64,000 bases of DNA from Strigops habroptila (taxonomy: Eukaryota; Chordata; Aves; Psittaciformes; Psittacidae): positions 21,504,668 to 21,568,667 of the forward strand of contig NC_044301.2 in the NCBI RefSeq assembly GCF_004027225.2. Direction: 5' to 3'. The notes under the pieces are model-generated. The model worked only from the letters and a program-made list of their open reading frames with translations. It did no database searches and was not told where the DNA came from. Numbering within the stretch: position 1 is the stretch's first letter; every line of letters begins with the position of its first letter. The translations under genes and the position numbers were made by a program. Of this stretch, positions 22,572-40,332 are shown piece by piece.

Positions 22572-25500
22572 GTAAGTTCTGCCTTCTGCTTGAGACTTTT
22601 GTTCCCTTGAAGGGGCCAGTTGGGGGGGGACATGAGCAAACTGGGGCACTGCTGTGTGCTGGAAGAATCATAGAATTATAGAATAGTTAGGGTTGGAAAG
22701 GACCTTAAGATCATCTAGTTCCAACCCCCCTGCCATGGGCAGGGACACCACACACTAAACCATGTCACCCAAGACTCCATCCAACCTGGCCTTGAACACT
22801 GCCAGGGATGGAGCATTCACAACTTCCTTGGGCAACCTGTTCCAGTGCCTCACCACCCTCACAGGCAGGGGCTGTGCTGCACTAGGAGTTGGTGGAAACA
22901 ATGGTCCTGAGGGTGCCTGTTGGGGATCCCTGCATCCCTGCTCACCTGGCACAGCCTGTCCTCCCTCATCTGAGCCCTCTGCCTGGGGCTTCACTGTTGT
23001 GGATCCCTCCACTGGGCTGGTGTCTGATCTGTGTCTGTTGTGGGTCTCAGGTAATATACAGTGACTTGTGTCTCTGCATCAAGCAGCCTCTGGGCATCCA
23101 TGCCCAGGGGAGCAGCAGAGTCCTCTGCTCTCCTGGGGCTGCTGAAGGGATCAGTCAGAGGAAAATGCATGAGAGAGCATGGATTTCCAGGGAGCTCCCT
23201 CTGAGCAGAAGGGCAGGAGCATGCACTCCACAGACACTGTGGAGACAATGGCCACTGCTGGGGGGAGGTGGGCAGGATCCTCACATAGCTATGCCTGTTC
23301 TTCTCCCTGGTGTGGATGCTGTGCATCCTCCTCCTCTGTGGGATGTGGGGAAGGGGCTGGGAGGAGAGCTGGGGCTAGCTGAGCAGTGTTGGAGGGCATG
23401 CTGGCTCTTAGTGGGGCTGCAGTTGGGCTCTAGGCTCAGCTCCTCTCTGTGCTGCAGCTGGGTCGTTCTCCCCTTGTATTTCAGACACCTTTAATTCTGG
23501 ACTGAAAATGCAAAGCGGGGGAGGGGGGCTGAAAATGGTTTGTGTTTTGTATGAAGGGAGCTGTTTATTTTCCTTTGGCTGAGGTGATGCCTGGAAGGTC
23601 AGGGCCTTGTTCGTGTGTCAGTCACAGGTAATTAGGGTTAACAGCTCAGTGTGTCTTCGTTGCAGGGTGTGTAAATGTTTCTGTTCTCTGGCCCGGGCAC
23701 TTCCTGTTTCCAGGCAGCTGGAAAAGTCCAATACTCTGAAAAAGGTCTTTATTCCAGCCAGAGCTTGTGCCCCTTTCTGCTCCTACCAGGTAGACTGAAG
23801 GTCTCCTTTTCCTCATCTCTGCACAGCCTGAGGTGGAAACAGGCTGTTGTTTCTTTCCGGGGGGGAGAGGAGCCCGTAGGTATCTCAGGATTGGGGTTTC
23901 AGAGGCTCAGGAAGGTTGCAAGCACGGCTTTCTGAGAGACACCAGACATGCATTTACCTGGCCCAGCCAGGTGGAAGGGTGGCCCATGTCCTCCCTGTGC
24001 CTGTCTCCCTGCAGTGCTCACATGCCAGAAAATTGGGCATGTCAGAGTGGGGAGGAGGATAAAGCTGTTGTGCTTTGGGAGACGGCTGGAGAAGAGCAGT
24101 GAAAGGGTAGTGAGCCATCCTCCAGGCTGAGCTTGTGGAATTTGTATCTCTGGAGACACCTTAGATTAGCGCCCTGTGTATCAGTCCCTCCCTGTCCTCA
24201 CTCGTAGGATCTGCAGGAGGGGAAAGCAAGCAAAAACTCTCTTGCATGTGCTATCTAAATCCTATGCTCATGCTGGGCTGGCTTGGGTAGCAGCTGACCT
24301 TGGTCAGGTGGAGACCACATACCAAGGTCTTCCCAGATGGAGAGCAGAGAATCGAGTCTGTTGAGCTCTCCATGGTGTGAGATCTGCCCTGAGAGCTGCC
24401 AGACCAGGTTCTGGGCTAACAGGGATTTGCTAAACACAGATTGCACAAACACACTGTGGCCCTGGGGTGGTGTAAATGAGCTTCTGGGATCTCTTGAGAC
24501 TTGATCTAGGGCAGCTGATTTTTGGCTGGCTCACCACACCAGGGTGTTACTTTGACTAGTGGTTTGGGGCCCAGCTTGGGAGATGGGGATGTGGCTGCCT
24601 GGGCTGGTAGAGGCAGCAATGTCTCAGACAGAAGGGATGCAGACAAACCCAGGCCACTTCAGCTCTGGCAGCAGTGTACTCTGCAGAAAGCCATGCAGGA
24701 TAGCCCCTTGCTGGCCTGGCTCCCAGGGGATGGCTGTGCAGAGAGCACTGCAAAGCCTGTGAGTGATCGTTCTTGCTCTTCTGCTCACGGGAGCAACATC
24801 CCCTGCAGAGCTGCCAGTTGTTCCAGCGCTGAAGAGCTGGAAAAAGCTGTCATGTCCCTCCTGCTTTCTGCATGAGCCCTGCCTCATTCTCCCAGTGTGT
24901 CCTTTAATCCGTGGGAGCAAGGACAGCACTTCAGCCTCTTGGAGGGGTGGCAGCTTTTCCCACTGCATGCTGGTGGGTGCGCTGAGCCCCAGCCTCTCTG
25001 CTCGTGCCGGGCTGAGTGCAGATGGAGTCGAGAGTGGCTGGGTTCATGTGGGGATTCAGAGCTATTTATTCTGCTCAGATAGCTGTCTCTGAATATCTGT
25101 ACCAGATGTGGCAGGCACAAAGGCATCTCACACATCTGGGACTCTGGAGGGTGCTGGAAGGTGTTGTGAATAATTCCAGCCCCAACAGAGCCCAGAACCT
25201 CCTTCACATCCTCCTGGCTTGGGCAGAGCATGCTTCCTTGCGGAGCCAGGGAGTATGTGTGGCACAGGAGAACCTGGTTGCAGCGCTCGGGGCCTTTGGT
25301 GCAGGATCCTGGTTCTCACATAGGGGCTTCTGAGCAGACTGATAGCAAAAGGGGGGAGGGCAGGAGAGGCGCTGGCTCCTCATCTGGTTCCTATCAGTGA
25401 TGATCCTGCGTGGGGACAGCTGGCCATTAGCACAGTGTGTATACACAGCGCTGTTTCACTCATACAAAGAGGTACATTGTGCTGCCTGGCAGAAGGCATG

Positions 25501-28500
25501 GGGCTCTGGTTTCTTACATAAAGAGGGCATTTTGTTTGGACTGCAGGGTTGCCTCAGCACTGCCACTTCACACCGTCCATTGCTCCTGATATCCACTGCT
25601 GGAGCCCTGCAGGCAGCTGGAGGGGAGGGACTGGGGGCTGACATGTCACACAATCCATGCTTGCAGCAGTGGTGCACATGGGTGAGAGCTCCCACCATCT
25701 AGTGCTTGCTCAAGCACTGATCTTCCTTGCTGGTGGCCATGTAGCAGCAGGCACAGGGCAGGAATGCCAGCTGGACTTAGTGCCCCCAGAGGAAAAGCCT
25801 GTGGTTGTGTGTCTCCCTGAACTGCCCCTTGTGGGATGCAGGGAAGCTCGAAAAGGCTGAAGCCAGCTAAGACTGGGCAAGGTGATCTGAGCAAGGCTGG
25901 GTGTCCCCCAGTGCCCCTGTCTCTCAGGCCATTTCTGTGTGTTAGCAATGACAACAGCTCATCCCAGCTTGCTGTTTAACAGTGGTAATTTGCTGTTTGT
26001 AGGGCAAAGCAGCCCTCAGCAAACTTACTTTCCAGATCACCAGGGAGCTGCTGACCTGAGGAGCATGTGAGCTTGTCAACTGTTTGTATAGGGTGTGAGA
26101 TGGGAACAGAGGACATCAATCAGTAGCTGCCACCACCAGCAGCTTTCCCTAGTCCTGTGTGGCTCTTTGCAGTCATGAAGGCACCCAGAGGAGTATCTGA
26201 GAGGGATCCAGAAACTCTCTGCCCTAGAGGAGTCCTCATTGTGGGATTTCTGGTCTCTAGAACCACAGAAATGGTACCTGGGGGCTTTGAGAGCCTCTTG
26301 TCATAAAGGACTTCCAAGTCTTCAGAGCCATATTGATCACAGAACCTGTTGTTAATGAGTCTGGAGGACCTGTCCCCTCCAGTAACAACTGCTGGTACCA
26401 CCAGTTCTGTGTGCGCAAGTCTGAGGTCCTGTTCATCTCTGAAGCACCGTATGTCAGCGTGGATAGAACAGGCAGGATGTCAGGCTGGGGTTGTCCTCAC
26501 TGTAGGCAGGTGGTGCTGCAGCTTTTAGATCCATCTAAAGGAGGCTGTTACATACAACTGACCTTGGAAAGATAATGCTTGAAGGGTTTTCATGGGATAC
26601 TGACTTCTGCAAAGTCTCACGAGTGGAGTTGTGCCTTGGAGTTTTGGTTGTGAATAGCATTCCTCCACCTGAGCCTTGTGCCGGGTCCGTATCTGGTTGC
26701 TGGTGCCAATCCGAAGCACCTGCAGTGCAAGTCTGGGAAGGGGCTTCCCAAAGCTCTGCCTGAAGTGGGCAGCATTCCAGCCAGCGCACTTCCTCAGCCC
26801 TGTCTTCTCCCTGAAGATGCCCGGGGACCTTCTGCCATCCATCTCATGGAGTGGACATGCTTGTGTCTTCAAGAAATCCCAGCTATGCTGATTTTCTTTT
26901 TAGAGATTTTAATCTTTCTTTTTGCTGTCCCAGTGCTTTTATGCTTGTGAAGCACTGAGTTCATCCTTAGTGATCAGGAAACTTCAGCCATTTCCCCTCT
27001 GACAATGCCCAACGCTGCCCAGGGGTAACCCAGGAAAAGGGGTGGAGAGACAAAGACTTCCTGATGCCAGAACAGCACTGGGTAGTGCTGGCTCTGCTCT
27101 CATGTGCTCACCTCTTTGGGCAGTGTTATGCTTGGCAGTGCCTCACTATCAAAGGTGTACAGGCACAGCAGGTCCTGCCGTGGACTCTTTCCATCAGAGA
27201 GCACCACTGGTGTCCCTAGACCTGTTGTACAGATGAGAAAGACCCAGTGTTGCTGACTGGTAGCAACATCTGCAGATGTTACCTGGTCTCTGCAGATGCA
27301 TTAAGTTGACAGTGCTTTTGAGAAGCCTATAGGAGCGTAGCCAGCAGCTTGGATTTGGGTTAGACAATCTCTTGGCTAAATCCTGAGCCTGGCATTCATT
27401 TTCCCTTCCTGCTTTTGGGGAACTGACTCTTATCTTGGAGTGCAAGAGTGCCTTCTGCCCAGGGCAGGGGTTTCCAGGCTGCCTGCATGGCTGCTGGACC
27501 GCTGGGGTCCCCAGCTGATGGCACCCTGCCCGGGCTTGGGAACATGGCAGAAATTCTCTCAGTTTCTGCCTTCCCACCACTTTCGAGAGCGGTGACGAGG
27601 CTGCGATGTGCACGACCTGTGGTTGTGGCTGAGGTCACTGTTTGGTGGCTTCAAAAACTCCCTGGGGAGTTTTGAGGGTGAGCAGGGTTGGTGCAAGCCC
27701 GGGTGATGAGACATTAGTGCTTACAGCATCTCCTTCACAAGGGCTGCTTTCTGCAAACCCACATTTGTTGCTGTCACAACAGAAGCCGATATATTAATTT
27801 TCTAGGACTTTTTGTGATGATTGAGACTGAAGATTGAATTGGGAGGGAGACCTGGGGGAGCAGAAGTGTGGCAGGAGAACACTGGATCCGTCAGCAGCTG
27901 CCAGCTCACCTCTCTGTTGCAGAATAAAAGCTGACAGGAAAGCTCAGTGCTCCATGTAGCTTTTACTTTTGCCAGGGCATACACTTTCATGAATGAATTA
28001 AGGCAAAGCATGGTTTCAGTGTAGCCTTGTAAAGCCAGGCTTCCCTATCATACCAGCTCCCCTTAGGGGCCACCTCCCAACCAAGTGCCTTGTGGCCATG
28101 TGATGTCTTTAAACAATATCTGTCAGCAGTGAGCGGGAGGGTTGCCAAGGAGAAAATTCATCCCCAGCCCAAACTCAAAGGCTTTCCTTTAAAGATGTAT
28201 TAAGAGAAGCCAAATAAAAATTACATCAAAACCTCACAGGGCATAAAACTGACCCTGTGTGAAATCTTATGCCGACCCTCCTACCTTCTGGAGGAAATGA
28301 GGAATTTATGCTCCAAATGATGCCTGTTTCCAGAAAGTAGGCTGCTGCAGCACCTCTCTGATCATCTTGATCTAGCAAGCCAAACAACTGCCATGTAGAC
28401 CTGCTCTCATTCTTTAAAGAAAGGTTAGAATGCTGTAGCTAAGCAATGTGAGGAGGTGAGCTTGCAAATCCACTAGCCGCAGCTCTCTGGACATTCTGGG

Positions 28501-29001
28501 TAATAAGGTGATTATTAATTACTCACAGTCACTGATCTGGGGGGGAGGCTGGGCTGCACAGCTGCGGTCCGAGCAGATGGGCACATGTGCAAACAGCTTT
28601 GCTAGGGAGGCTGTTGGGGCAGGATTTAAGGTAGATGAAGGTGCCTGTGATATCTCTTGGTCCTACATGCAGCAAGGCTCTGGTTCTGGCTGCCTTGCAG
28701 ATGCAGGGGCTGCAGCTGCTGGATCCATGTTGCTTGTTCCAGCTGAACCCTTCACTTCTCTCTGTTTGGACAGGTGCCATCTCATCTGCCTTGGGTTTGC
28801 TTCACATCCTCTCCCAAGGGGTGCTGCTCTCCCCAGCTGGCCCTGGAGCAGGGGACAGGTGCCTGGGATGCAGTGGGATGCAGTTGCTCTGGCTGGCATT
28901 GCAGAGGGCAGTTTGTTTTGGGAGCTCCCCCTCAGCCAGAGTTTGGGCTCTGGGCTAACAAATATCAGCTGTCTCATTATTACTTTTTTTTTTTCTTGCA
29001 G
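22572..29001. other. large WWP2 intron
   Basis: About 6.4 kb with one CR1 tail (22668-22870). No exon, RNA gene or other repeat recognised. It ends with a T-run (28984-28994) and the TTCTTGCAG acceptor. Confidence 0.6.
22668..22870 (-). repeat. CR1 3' fragment
   Basis: Antisense CR1 end: 'aatcatagaat' terminal motif, the 'ggttggaaaggacc' block, then sequence equivalent to the last 200 bases of the CR1 at 9890-10068. Its + strand 'caacctgttccagtgcctca' is the usual CR1 signature. Confidence 0.92.
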
Positions 29002-29077
29002 GTGGGAACAGCGAGAGCTGCCTAATGGTAGACCATAACAACAAGACCACCATGTGGGAGAGACCTCTTCCTCCAGG
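29002..29077 (+). pseudogene. WWP2: WWP2 exon, WW domain 1 with internal deletion
   Basis: Reads 'GWEQRELPNGR' and then, in another frame, the 'DHNNKTTMWERPLPPG' half of WW1. The middle of the domain (strand 2, with its Tyr-Tyr pair) is missing: about 14 nt near 29029-29032. Splice sites are intact (TTGCAG acceptor, GTAAGG donor). The missing part carries peptide-binding aromatic residues, so WW1 would be lost even without the frameshift. Confidence 0.85.
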
Positions 29078-31064
<1,987 letters not shown>

Positions 31065-34000
31065 GTGAGAGCTAGGGTGGTGGTGGCGGCAGGGGTCTCA
31101 CCCGATTCTCCTACCAGTCTCACCCGGGCTGGCCTGGGAGACATGGAGTGTGGGGAGGTGCTTGCTTGCTGGGCTGTGTTAGAGCCCACAAGTTCCTCTG
31201 TATGTGGAGAACTGTCTGGGAGTAACTTTATTTTTATAAAGCAGCTTGCATGGCCCTGAAGGGTGGTGGGAGGTGTCCTCAGCAGCCTGTCCCCAGTGTC
31301 CTTGCAGTGCCAGTGTGGCTAGGCACACACTTTCTCTCATGGCTCCCATCAGGCAAGCCTTGCTGCTGACCTGCAAGGCTTACAGAACTTGCTGCATGCT
31401 GTTGGAGCTGGGCATGTGCTGAGGAAGCTATGGAAGCCTGGTCTGTAGCAGGGGGGAGGCTCTTGGGGATGAGCTTATTCTGCCCCAAGTCTCCATTGGG
31501 CTGAGGACAGCGTGGTTGGGTCCTGGGTGGCAGCAAGAGTCAGCAGCAGTAGCTGCAGACCCAGTGTACAAGTGCTGACATGGTGAGGGCTTCAAGAGCC
31601 AAGGGACCAGAGAGCGCAGGGAACAAGCGCTGCTGGGCTTGGCGAGCTTCCTCCTGCTTTCTCTGCTTCCCCTGCTTCCTGGTGTGGGCTGAGTAGCTGT
31701 GCTTCCTTGCTTGGGGAATGGACTTTCAACAGCCCTGCAGAGCAGTAGCTTCTGGGCAGAGACCACTCTTGTCCTGGCCTTGCCTTTGCTGCTGGAGCTG
31801 GGACCTGGCTTCCAGTGGTGGTGAGCACCCTCTGATAACTGGGACAGTGCTGATGGCCGTTGTCCTGCAGTGTGAGCAATGCTTGGGAAAGAGCCAGGCT
31901 GGAGCGTTTCCACCTCCCAGAGCAGTGATGTCCCAGTGCTGTCTATTGTCAGCTGGGTGAAAAACATGGCTCTTGCCAGGAGGCAGGAGGTCTGCAGGGC
32001 AAGTGTGGGGCGAAGGTGGGCAGAGCAATGACCAGCTTTTCCTCGATTCTTAGCTCATCTTGGAGAAAGACAGGAGGCTGGCATGTCCCAGCAGTGCTGG
32101 TGTGAGCTCTGTGCTCCAGTGAGGAGCTCGGATGCTCTTTGGGAGGGGTGCAGCCAGAGCAGTTGTGCAAAGTCCATTCTGCTTGAGACAACCAGGGGTG
32201 CAGGAAGCTGCTCTGCCCCTCTCTTCCCCCTGCCTGTCTCTCCTGGACAACTCACCAGCCCTTCCAAGCCTTGCGGCAGGAGCTGGATTGCCACAGCTCT
32301 GCTGCCCACTGCCAGCCTGTGCTCCTCAGCATAGGAGGGGGCTTCCACTGGAGGCTGAACAGGGCTCCAGGCCTGTCACTCACTCCCATCTCCAGCAACA
32401 CTAGCCTTGGAGCTGCTCCAGTGCTGTGCAACTCACCCTGGCCAGGCTTTGTGGAGAGCAGAGGGAGGGACTTGCGCTCCAAATTTAGCCTGATAGAACG
32501 ATTGTACTTTTTGTATCAAACTCTGCTGCCAGCAGTGATGTCTCCTTCTTTGCCTCCTTCCCCAAGGGGCTTTCTGCTTTGCTTTGCCCTCCCGTCTCCA
32601 GCATCCACCTGCCCTCCTTGCTGGGAGAGGAAGGTGGGGAGGTGATGGATGAGCAGTGCTGCAGCCCTGGGCGATTCAGAGTTCTCTCCATGCAGCCCCT
32701 GGGGGAAGCCACAGCTTATGGGGGGCCAGGGTGCAGCCAGGGACCAGTCTGCCACCTCAGTGCTGCAGGGCTCCCTGGGCTGTGCCTGCATGCAGCATCC
32801 CTTGCACCAAGTGGTCTTGTTGGCACGAGGGGCCAAGTTGTTCCCAGGGGATGTGGAGAGCTGCAGGAGGGATGGCTCCCCAGACCTCTGCCCCAGGCTC
32901 TTGTGTCCCTGCCCTGTTAACTTTAATTAGCTGGTTTTAGGTCACAGTGAGGTGATACCGTTGGACGTGGCTCAGCTGTGGCTCTGGCTGGCCTGTCTGG
33001 GTAGGGAGAGAGTGGAGACTGCCCCATGCCATGCTGGGGCAGTGCCTCCTGCGCTCAGTCCTGGCATGTGGGGTAGGGTACCAGAGACAACGCTCAGAGA
33101 GGCATGGACTGTGCCAGCCCCATCCCTGTTGTCCCCCAGGACATCCCTGGGGTGTTGGGCTGCCATGGGTGTCTTGAGTGCTGGTTGCTTGTCTCAGAGT
33201 GGGGGGCCCTGGCATTTCCTGAGCCCAGGCTACCTCCGATCCCCAGCCCAGTGCTGAGGGCTGGGAGGCGGCCCCTCTCTGGCAGTTGGGTTTCAGGAGG
33301 TACAATGAAAATGCCTTTTTGGTAACAATGCGTTTCTTATTTAACCGTTAAAAGCACTTGCAGGCCTCCTCCTCCCTGGACCCCCAACTGTCGAGGCTGT
33401 GCCTCCATCCCCAGGGACCTCCATTGGAGCTGGAGATGGGGGTTCAGGCACGGGGCAGCACTCCAGCCTGCTCCCCTTGTCCCGGGGCATCCTCCGGTTC
33501 AGGCTGGGTGATGGCCACCGGTTCTGCCTGCCCTGGGGAAGAAGAAAGGTGCTTTGTGCAGCGGCCCCCAACCTGCCGGGGGGGTGGCAGGGCGCAGAGC
33601 CGCCCGTCTGCGCGGGATGAATGTGGCCTAAGTGCAAGGGCATCCCGCACCCTGCCCAGGAGGAGGGGGCCGCCAGCCTGCCAGGAAGTGCTGGGCGTGG
33701 ACTGGGCTTGTGGGAATGATTTCATTGGAAAGGCCTGCGATATTTTTTCCCCTCTTGTGTGTGGTTCTTGGAAGAGGCTGGAGGTGTATCTGGTGGGGAC
33801 AGGCGGCGGGAGCCATGCACATCTGGACCCTGCCACGCTGTCCCACTTCCCTCTGTGCGGCACAGCCCCTGCCACCCCCTTGGCTGCCACAGCCTCTGTT
33901 TAGTTTGTGCTTTTTTTTTTGTTGGTTTTTTTTAGTTCTCTGGGAGCTGCAGGCCAAGGGGAGGCAAGTGGGAGCCGGGCTGCTCAGCTCACCGCTGCGT

Positions 34001-34065
34001 TCCACTCTTCCCAGGTGTCCTGCCCTGGTTTAATTGTGTGGTTTTGCCCTCTCTGTTGTCTCTAG
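31065..34065. other. WWP2 intron, nothing recognised
   Basis: About 3 kb of GC-rich intron with no recognised element. Open frames on both strands reflect high GC and lack recognisable domains. Confidence 0.5.
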
Positions 34066-34120
34066 TCATCCAGTGCTCCGTCTGACAATGATCCTCTCGG
34101 TCCCCTTCCTCCTCGCTGGG
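34066..34120 (+). CDS. WWP2: WWP2 exon, start of WW domain 3
   Basis: Short 55-nt exon (acceptor TCTAG, donor GTAAGT) encoding 'SSSAPSDNDPLGPLPPRW', the approach to WW3 and its first Trp. Gly before the Trp has become Arg. The phase is correct for the next exon. Confidence 0.85.
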
Positions 34121-36005
34121 GTAAGTACTGAGCCACCTCACCTGCCTGCCACCACACTCACTGCACAGCCCCGATGGGGATGCTCTTCTGTCACCCAGAG
34201 CAGGACCCTGGGAGCGCAGGATGGTGCTGTCAGCAGCTCCTGCACTCCCATCCCTGGTGTTAATGGGAATGGTGGCTGGGGAGTCAGTGTTCCCTGTGCT
34301 CTGCTGCATGTGGGGCTGAGCCTGCCTGTGATTAGCATGATCTCTGATTTGAAATCCAGCTGTTTTTCCTTTTTTCCCCTTTTCCTGGAGGAGTTCCCAG
34401 CTTATTTCAGCTATTGAATGCAGAAGTGCTTGTGGTTGTTCTTTGGATGGGGGGAGAGGTTGGGGATCCAACTCCTCGCTCATCCCCAGACCCCTCCTAT
34501 GTTGAGCAGGGATCCATCCCACTGCTCTGCGTGCCTCCTGGGATGCTCTGCCTCAATCCACAGTGGGGCTGGGAGATGGCAGGAGCGGGGCTGGCTGTCC
34601 TGCCCCCATGGTCCAAGCACTGTGTGCTGGAAGGTTTTGAAAGATCCCTGTGCCATCCCCAGGGAAGAGAGGCCCCCTCCATGGCGAGAGCATCCCTGAA
34701 GAGGGCAGGCTGGGATGCTTGTGGGTGCAGATGGGCTGTCCTGTGCCAGGCAGGGAGGGCAGGAGAGGGGTTAAAACTGTGGCAAGCTTGGAGCGGGACA
34801 GAGAAGGCTCAAGGCTGCTAAGGGGGTCTCCAAGGGCAGGGTCTCTATGGGAACAGTGCTGGAGCCTTTGCTGCCATGCTGGGTGGTCCACGTCCTGCAT
34901 CAGAGATGAAAGGGGTCCTGTCCCCAGTTTCAGCTGGGCAGACTGGGGGGAAGCACAGCTCTGCATGGGGCTGAGCACCTTGGAGTGGGATCCTTGGGAT
35001 GGATTGAGGTCCCGGGATGGATGCAGTCCCAGTCATCATACATGGGGTCTGCCAGAACCATGGTGTGTGAGCTGCTTCCCACAGTCCGGGGGTGAGACGG
35101 AGTGAGGGGGGGCTGCGGTGGCTGGGAGGTGACAGGGCAGTGTGTGTGCAGGGCATCCCGGCCAGCATGGAGCAGGGCCCTGTGTGCTGGGAGTGACACA
35201 GGCACGTGGAGGGAGGAGGTGTGTTGTGTGGGGCACACATGTTGTGGGGAGGCAGCAGGCGGGCACGGGGTGGCTGGTGAGAGGCAGAGCGGGGTTGTTG
35301 GTGGGCATGCAGGCAGGGTGAGAGGGGCTGTGCAGTGTGGGTGCAGGCACCCAGGGGCTGGTGGGGTGGGGAGCAGGTACAGGATCATCAGCAGGTCAGG
35401 GCATGTGGTACCCAGCCATGGCTGGGAGGCTCTTGCTCTTCAGAATGTGAAAATGGTGTTGGAAGTGTGTGTTGGGAAGGAGGTGAGGCTGCAGACATGG
35501 AGGGGGTTTGAGCAGTGGTGCTGGGGTGAGTGGCAGGGTTGTTTTATGCTTGTGTGCAGCAGAGGAGGGGGGTTGGTGCACCGGCAGTACAGCCATGCAG
35601 GGAGCTCAGATGTGTTTGAGGAAGCACCTGCAGATCCACAGGGAGGGCTGCTGGGCTTGTGGAGTGCTGCGTGTCTGAAGGAGGGTGCGTGTGCCACCTG
35701 CCCGGCGAGGTGCATGGCCAAGCATGCCTCTTGTGCCAACCTGGCAGCATGTTGGCAGGGCTGGCCTCTGCCATGGCACCTCCCACTCGCTGGCCTTCCC
35801 TGGAGGTGTGGCAGCTTCTGCACTAGAAGAAATGTAGGGCTTTTATCCTGCCTTTTCCAAATGAGCAGGGGTAGTGCTGGTGGGAGGTGGGACAGAGGAG
35901 CCGACAAACTTCTCATGAGCTGGGAAGGGGAGGGCTGTTCTCTAGACTGTGGGTCAGCACTGGCCAGGGTGCTCCAGCTAACACTTCCTCTCCTTTTTCT
36001 CTTAG
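34121..36005. other. WWP2 intron, G-rich on + strand
   Basis: About 1.9 kb, strongly G-rich between 35090 and 35900. A 329-codon open frame (35102-36091) runs through it into the next exon, but only its last 28 residues are WWP2. Confidence 0.5.
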
Positions 36006-36087
36006 AGAAGAGACAGGACAGTGGGCGAGTGTATTACATGAACCACAACACATGGACCACCCAGTGGGAAGACCCTCACACGCAGGG
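36006..36087 (+). CDS. WWP2: WWP2 exon, rest of WW domain 3
   Basis: Encodes 'EKRQDSGRVYYMNHNTWTTQ' and the second Trp of WW3, in phase with the previous exon. Three changes from the usual sequence (Val to Met, Arg to Trp, Arg to His) all fit C-to-T or G-to-A substitution. The donor GTAGGC is weak. Confidence 0.87.
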
Positions 36088-36692
36088 GTAGGCAGCCTGT
36101 GGGGAGAGCAGGGAGGATGCTTGTGGTTTTGGAAGGTCCATGAGATGGGCTACTGGGTGCCAAAAGCTGTTCATGCGGGGGACTGAGTGGGCTGCAGTGC
36201 TGGGGAGTCAAGAGCACCAAGAACTGCAGGCAGCGAGCAGGCTTTGCTGGAGTTCCTGAGGGTGGGATGCTGCAATCCTTGGCATTGTGGAACAGCTCTC
36301 CAGCTTGCAGGAGCTGAGGGTGGAGCTGAGGAAGTCATAGGGAAGACTGCAGGGTTTTTTGGGCAGAAAGAAGTGCTTTCTCCTTGCCCTGTCGCCTTCC
36401 CTCAGGGCTCTTCTTGGGCTCCTGAGAGCTTTGGGGTTGTGGTTCTCCAGAGACCTGCCCCAGCTGAGGACCTGGCCCAGGCCTCCACTGAGGCCACCTC
36501 TCCCGCAGACAGAGTGTGAAGCTGTAGCTTGCAGGTAGGTGCTCACTAATCCCATACTGTGAATCCTTCCTTTGTCTGGCATGGAGCTGAACTGCAAATT
36601 GAAGGTTGTCCCCAAGGGCAATAATTTGGAGGGCTGCAGTTGAGGGTGAGATGCCTGAGGTGCCTGCCTGGTGACCCCTTCCTTGTCGGCAG
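36088..36692. other. WWP2 intron, nothing recognised
   Basis: About 600 bases with no recognised element. Confidence 0.5.
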
Positions 36693-37121
<429 letters not shown>

Positions 37122-37200
37122 GAGCAAGCAGGGTGGCTCCCCAGTGGCATATGACCAGAGCTTTTGCTGGAAGTACCACCAGTTCCACTTCCTCTGCCAT
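37122..37200 (+). CDS. WWP2: WWP2 exon, linker into HECT domain
   Basis: Encodes 'GSKQGGSPVAYDQSFCWKYH' and 'QFHFLCH' up to the GTGAGT donor. Two Arg of the family sequence are Cys and His here. Open and in phase. Confidence 0.88.
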
Positions 37201-37346
37201 GTGAGTAGAGTGGCCAGAGGGCCCTGGCAGCTCAGGGCTGCTGTGCTGGATGGGTGCATGGATGACCTGACCCCATGGGCAGGTGTGGGTCAGAGGAGCC
37301 ACTGTGCCAGCCTGCACAAAGCCTTGTGTTTCTGTCTTGCTTGCAG

Positions 37347-37418
37347 TCGAATGCATTGCCTAGCCATGTGAAGATCAGCATGTCCCGACAGATGCTCTTT
37401 GAGGACTCCTTCCAGCAG
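37347..37418 (+). CDS. WWP2: WWP2 exon, start of HECT N-lobe
   Basis: Exactly 24 codons, 'SNALPSHVKISMSRQMLFED' then 'SFQQ', flanked by TTGCAG and GTGAGG. It matches the start of the HECT domain. Open and in phase. Confidence 0.92.
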
Positions 37419-37509
37419 GTGAGGAAGTGCTGGGGCTGCAGTGCCTGGAGAGGTGTGGAGCTGGCCCTTGCATCAGCCTGTGGTGACGCTTCCCCTTGCT
37501 TCTCCCCAG

Positions 37510-37598
37510 ATCATGAACATGAAGCCGTACAACCTGCAGCACCGCCTGTACATCATCATGCGGGGAGAGGAAGGCCCGGACTACGGTGGCATTGCCAG
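37510..37598 (+). CDS. WWP2: WWP2 exon, HECT N-lobe
   Basis: Encodes '[20 protein letters not shown]' and 'EGPDYGGIA', ending in phase 2 before GTGAGT. Changes within the usually fixed Arg cluster are visible. The following intron holds miR-140, as in other vertebrates. Confidence 0.92.
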
Positions 37599-40071
<2,473 letters not shown>

Positions 40072-40196
40072 TGAGTGTCTCACGCTCCCTCCTGGCCCTG
40101 ACCTGTTCTGCTGTGGGGAGGCAGTGCTCCTCCCTATGGCCCCTCGCTGCTGCCAGGTGCCTCTGTCAGAAATCACATCCCGGTGTTCCCCTACAG

Positions 40197-40332
40197 GGAG
40201 AACAGCCTGGAGGAGTGTGGCCTGGAGCTGTACTTCATCCAGGACATGGAGATCCTGGGCAAGGTGACCACCCATGAGCTAAAGGAGGGTGGTGAGAGCA
40301 TCTGGGTGACAGAACAAGGAGGAGTACATCAT
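40197..40332 (+). pseudogene. WWP2: WWP2 exon, HECT with -5 frameshift
   Basis: Encodes 'ENSLEECGLELYFIQDMEIL' and 'GKVTTHELKEGGESIWVTE' before the frame is lost. The last 18 bases before the GTGAGT donor correspond to a 23-base stretch in intact WWP2, so about five bases are missing near 40314. The next exon is then read out of frame. Confidence 0.88.

Noticed and set aside
35102-36091. 329-codon open frame
   Set aside because: It is G-rich intron read-through into the WW3 exon. Only the last 28 residues belong to WWP2, and the exon's own splice acceptor and phase explain them.
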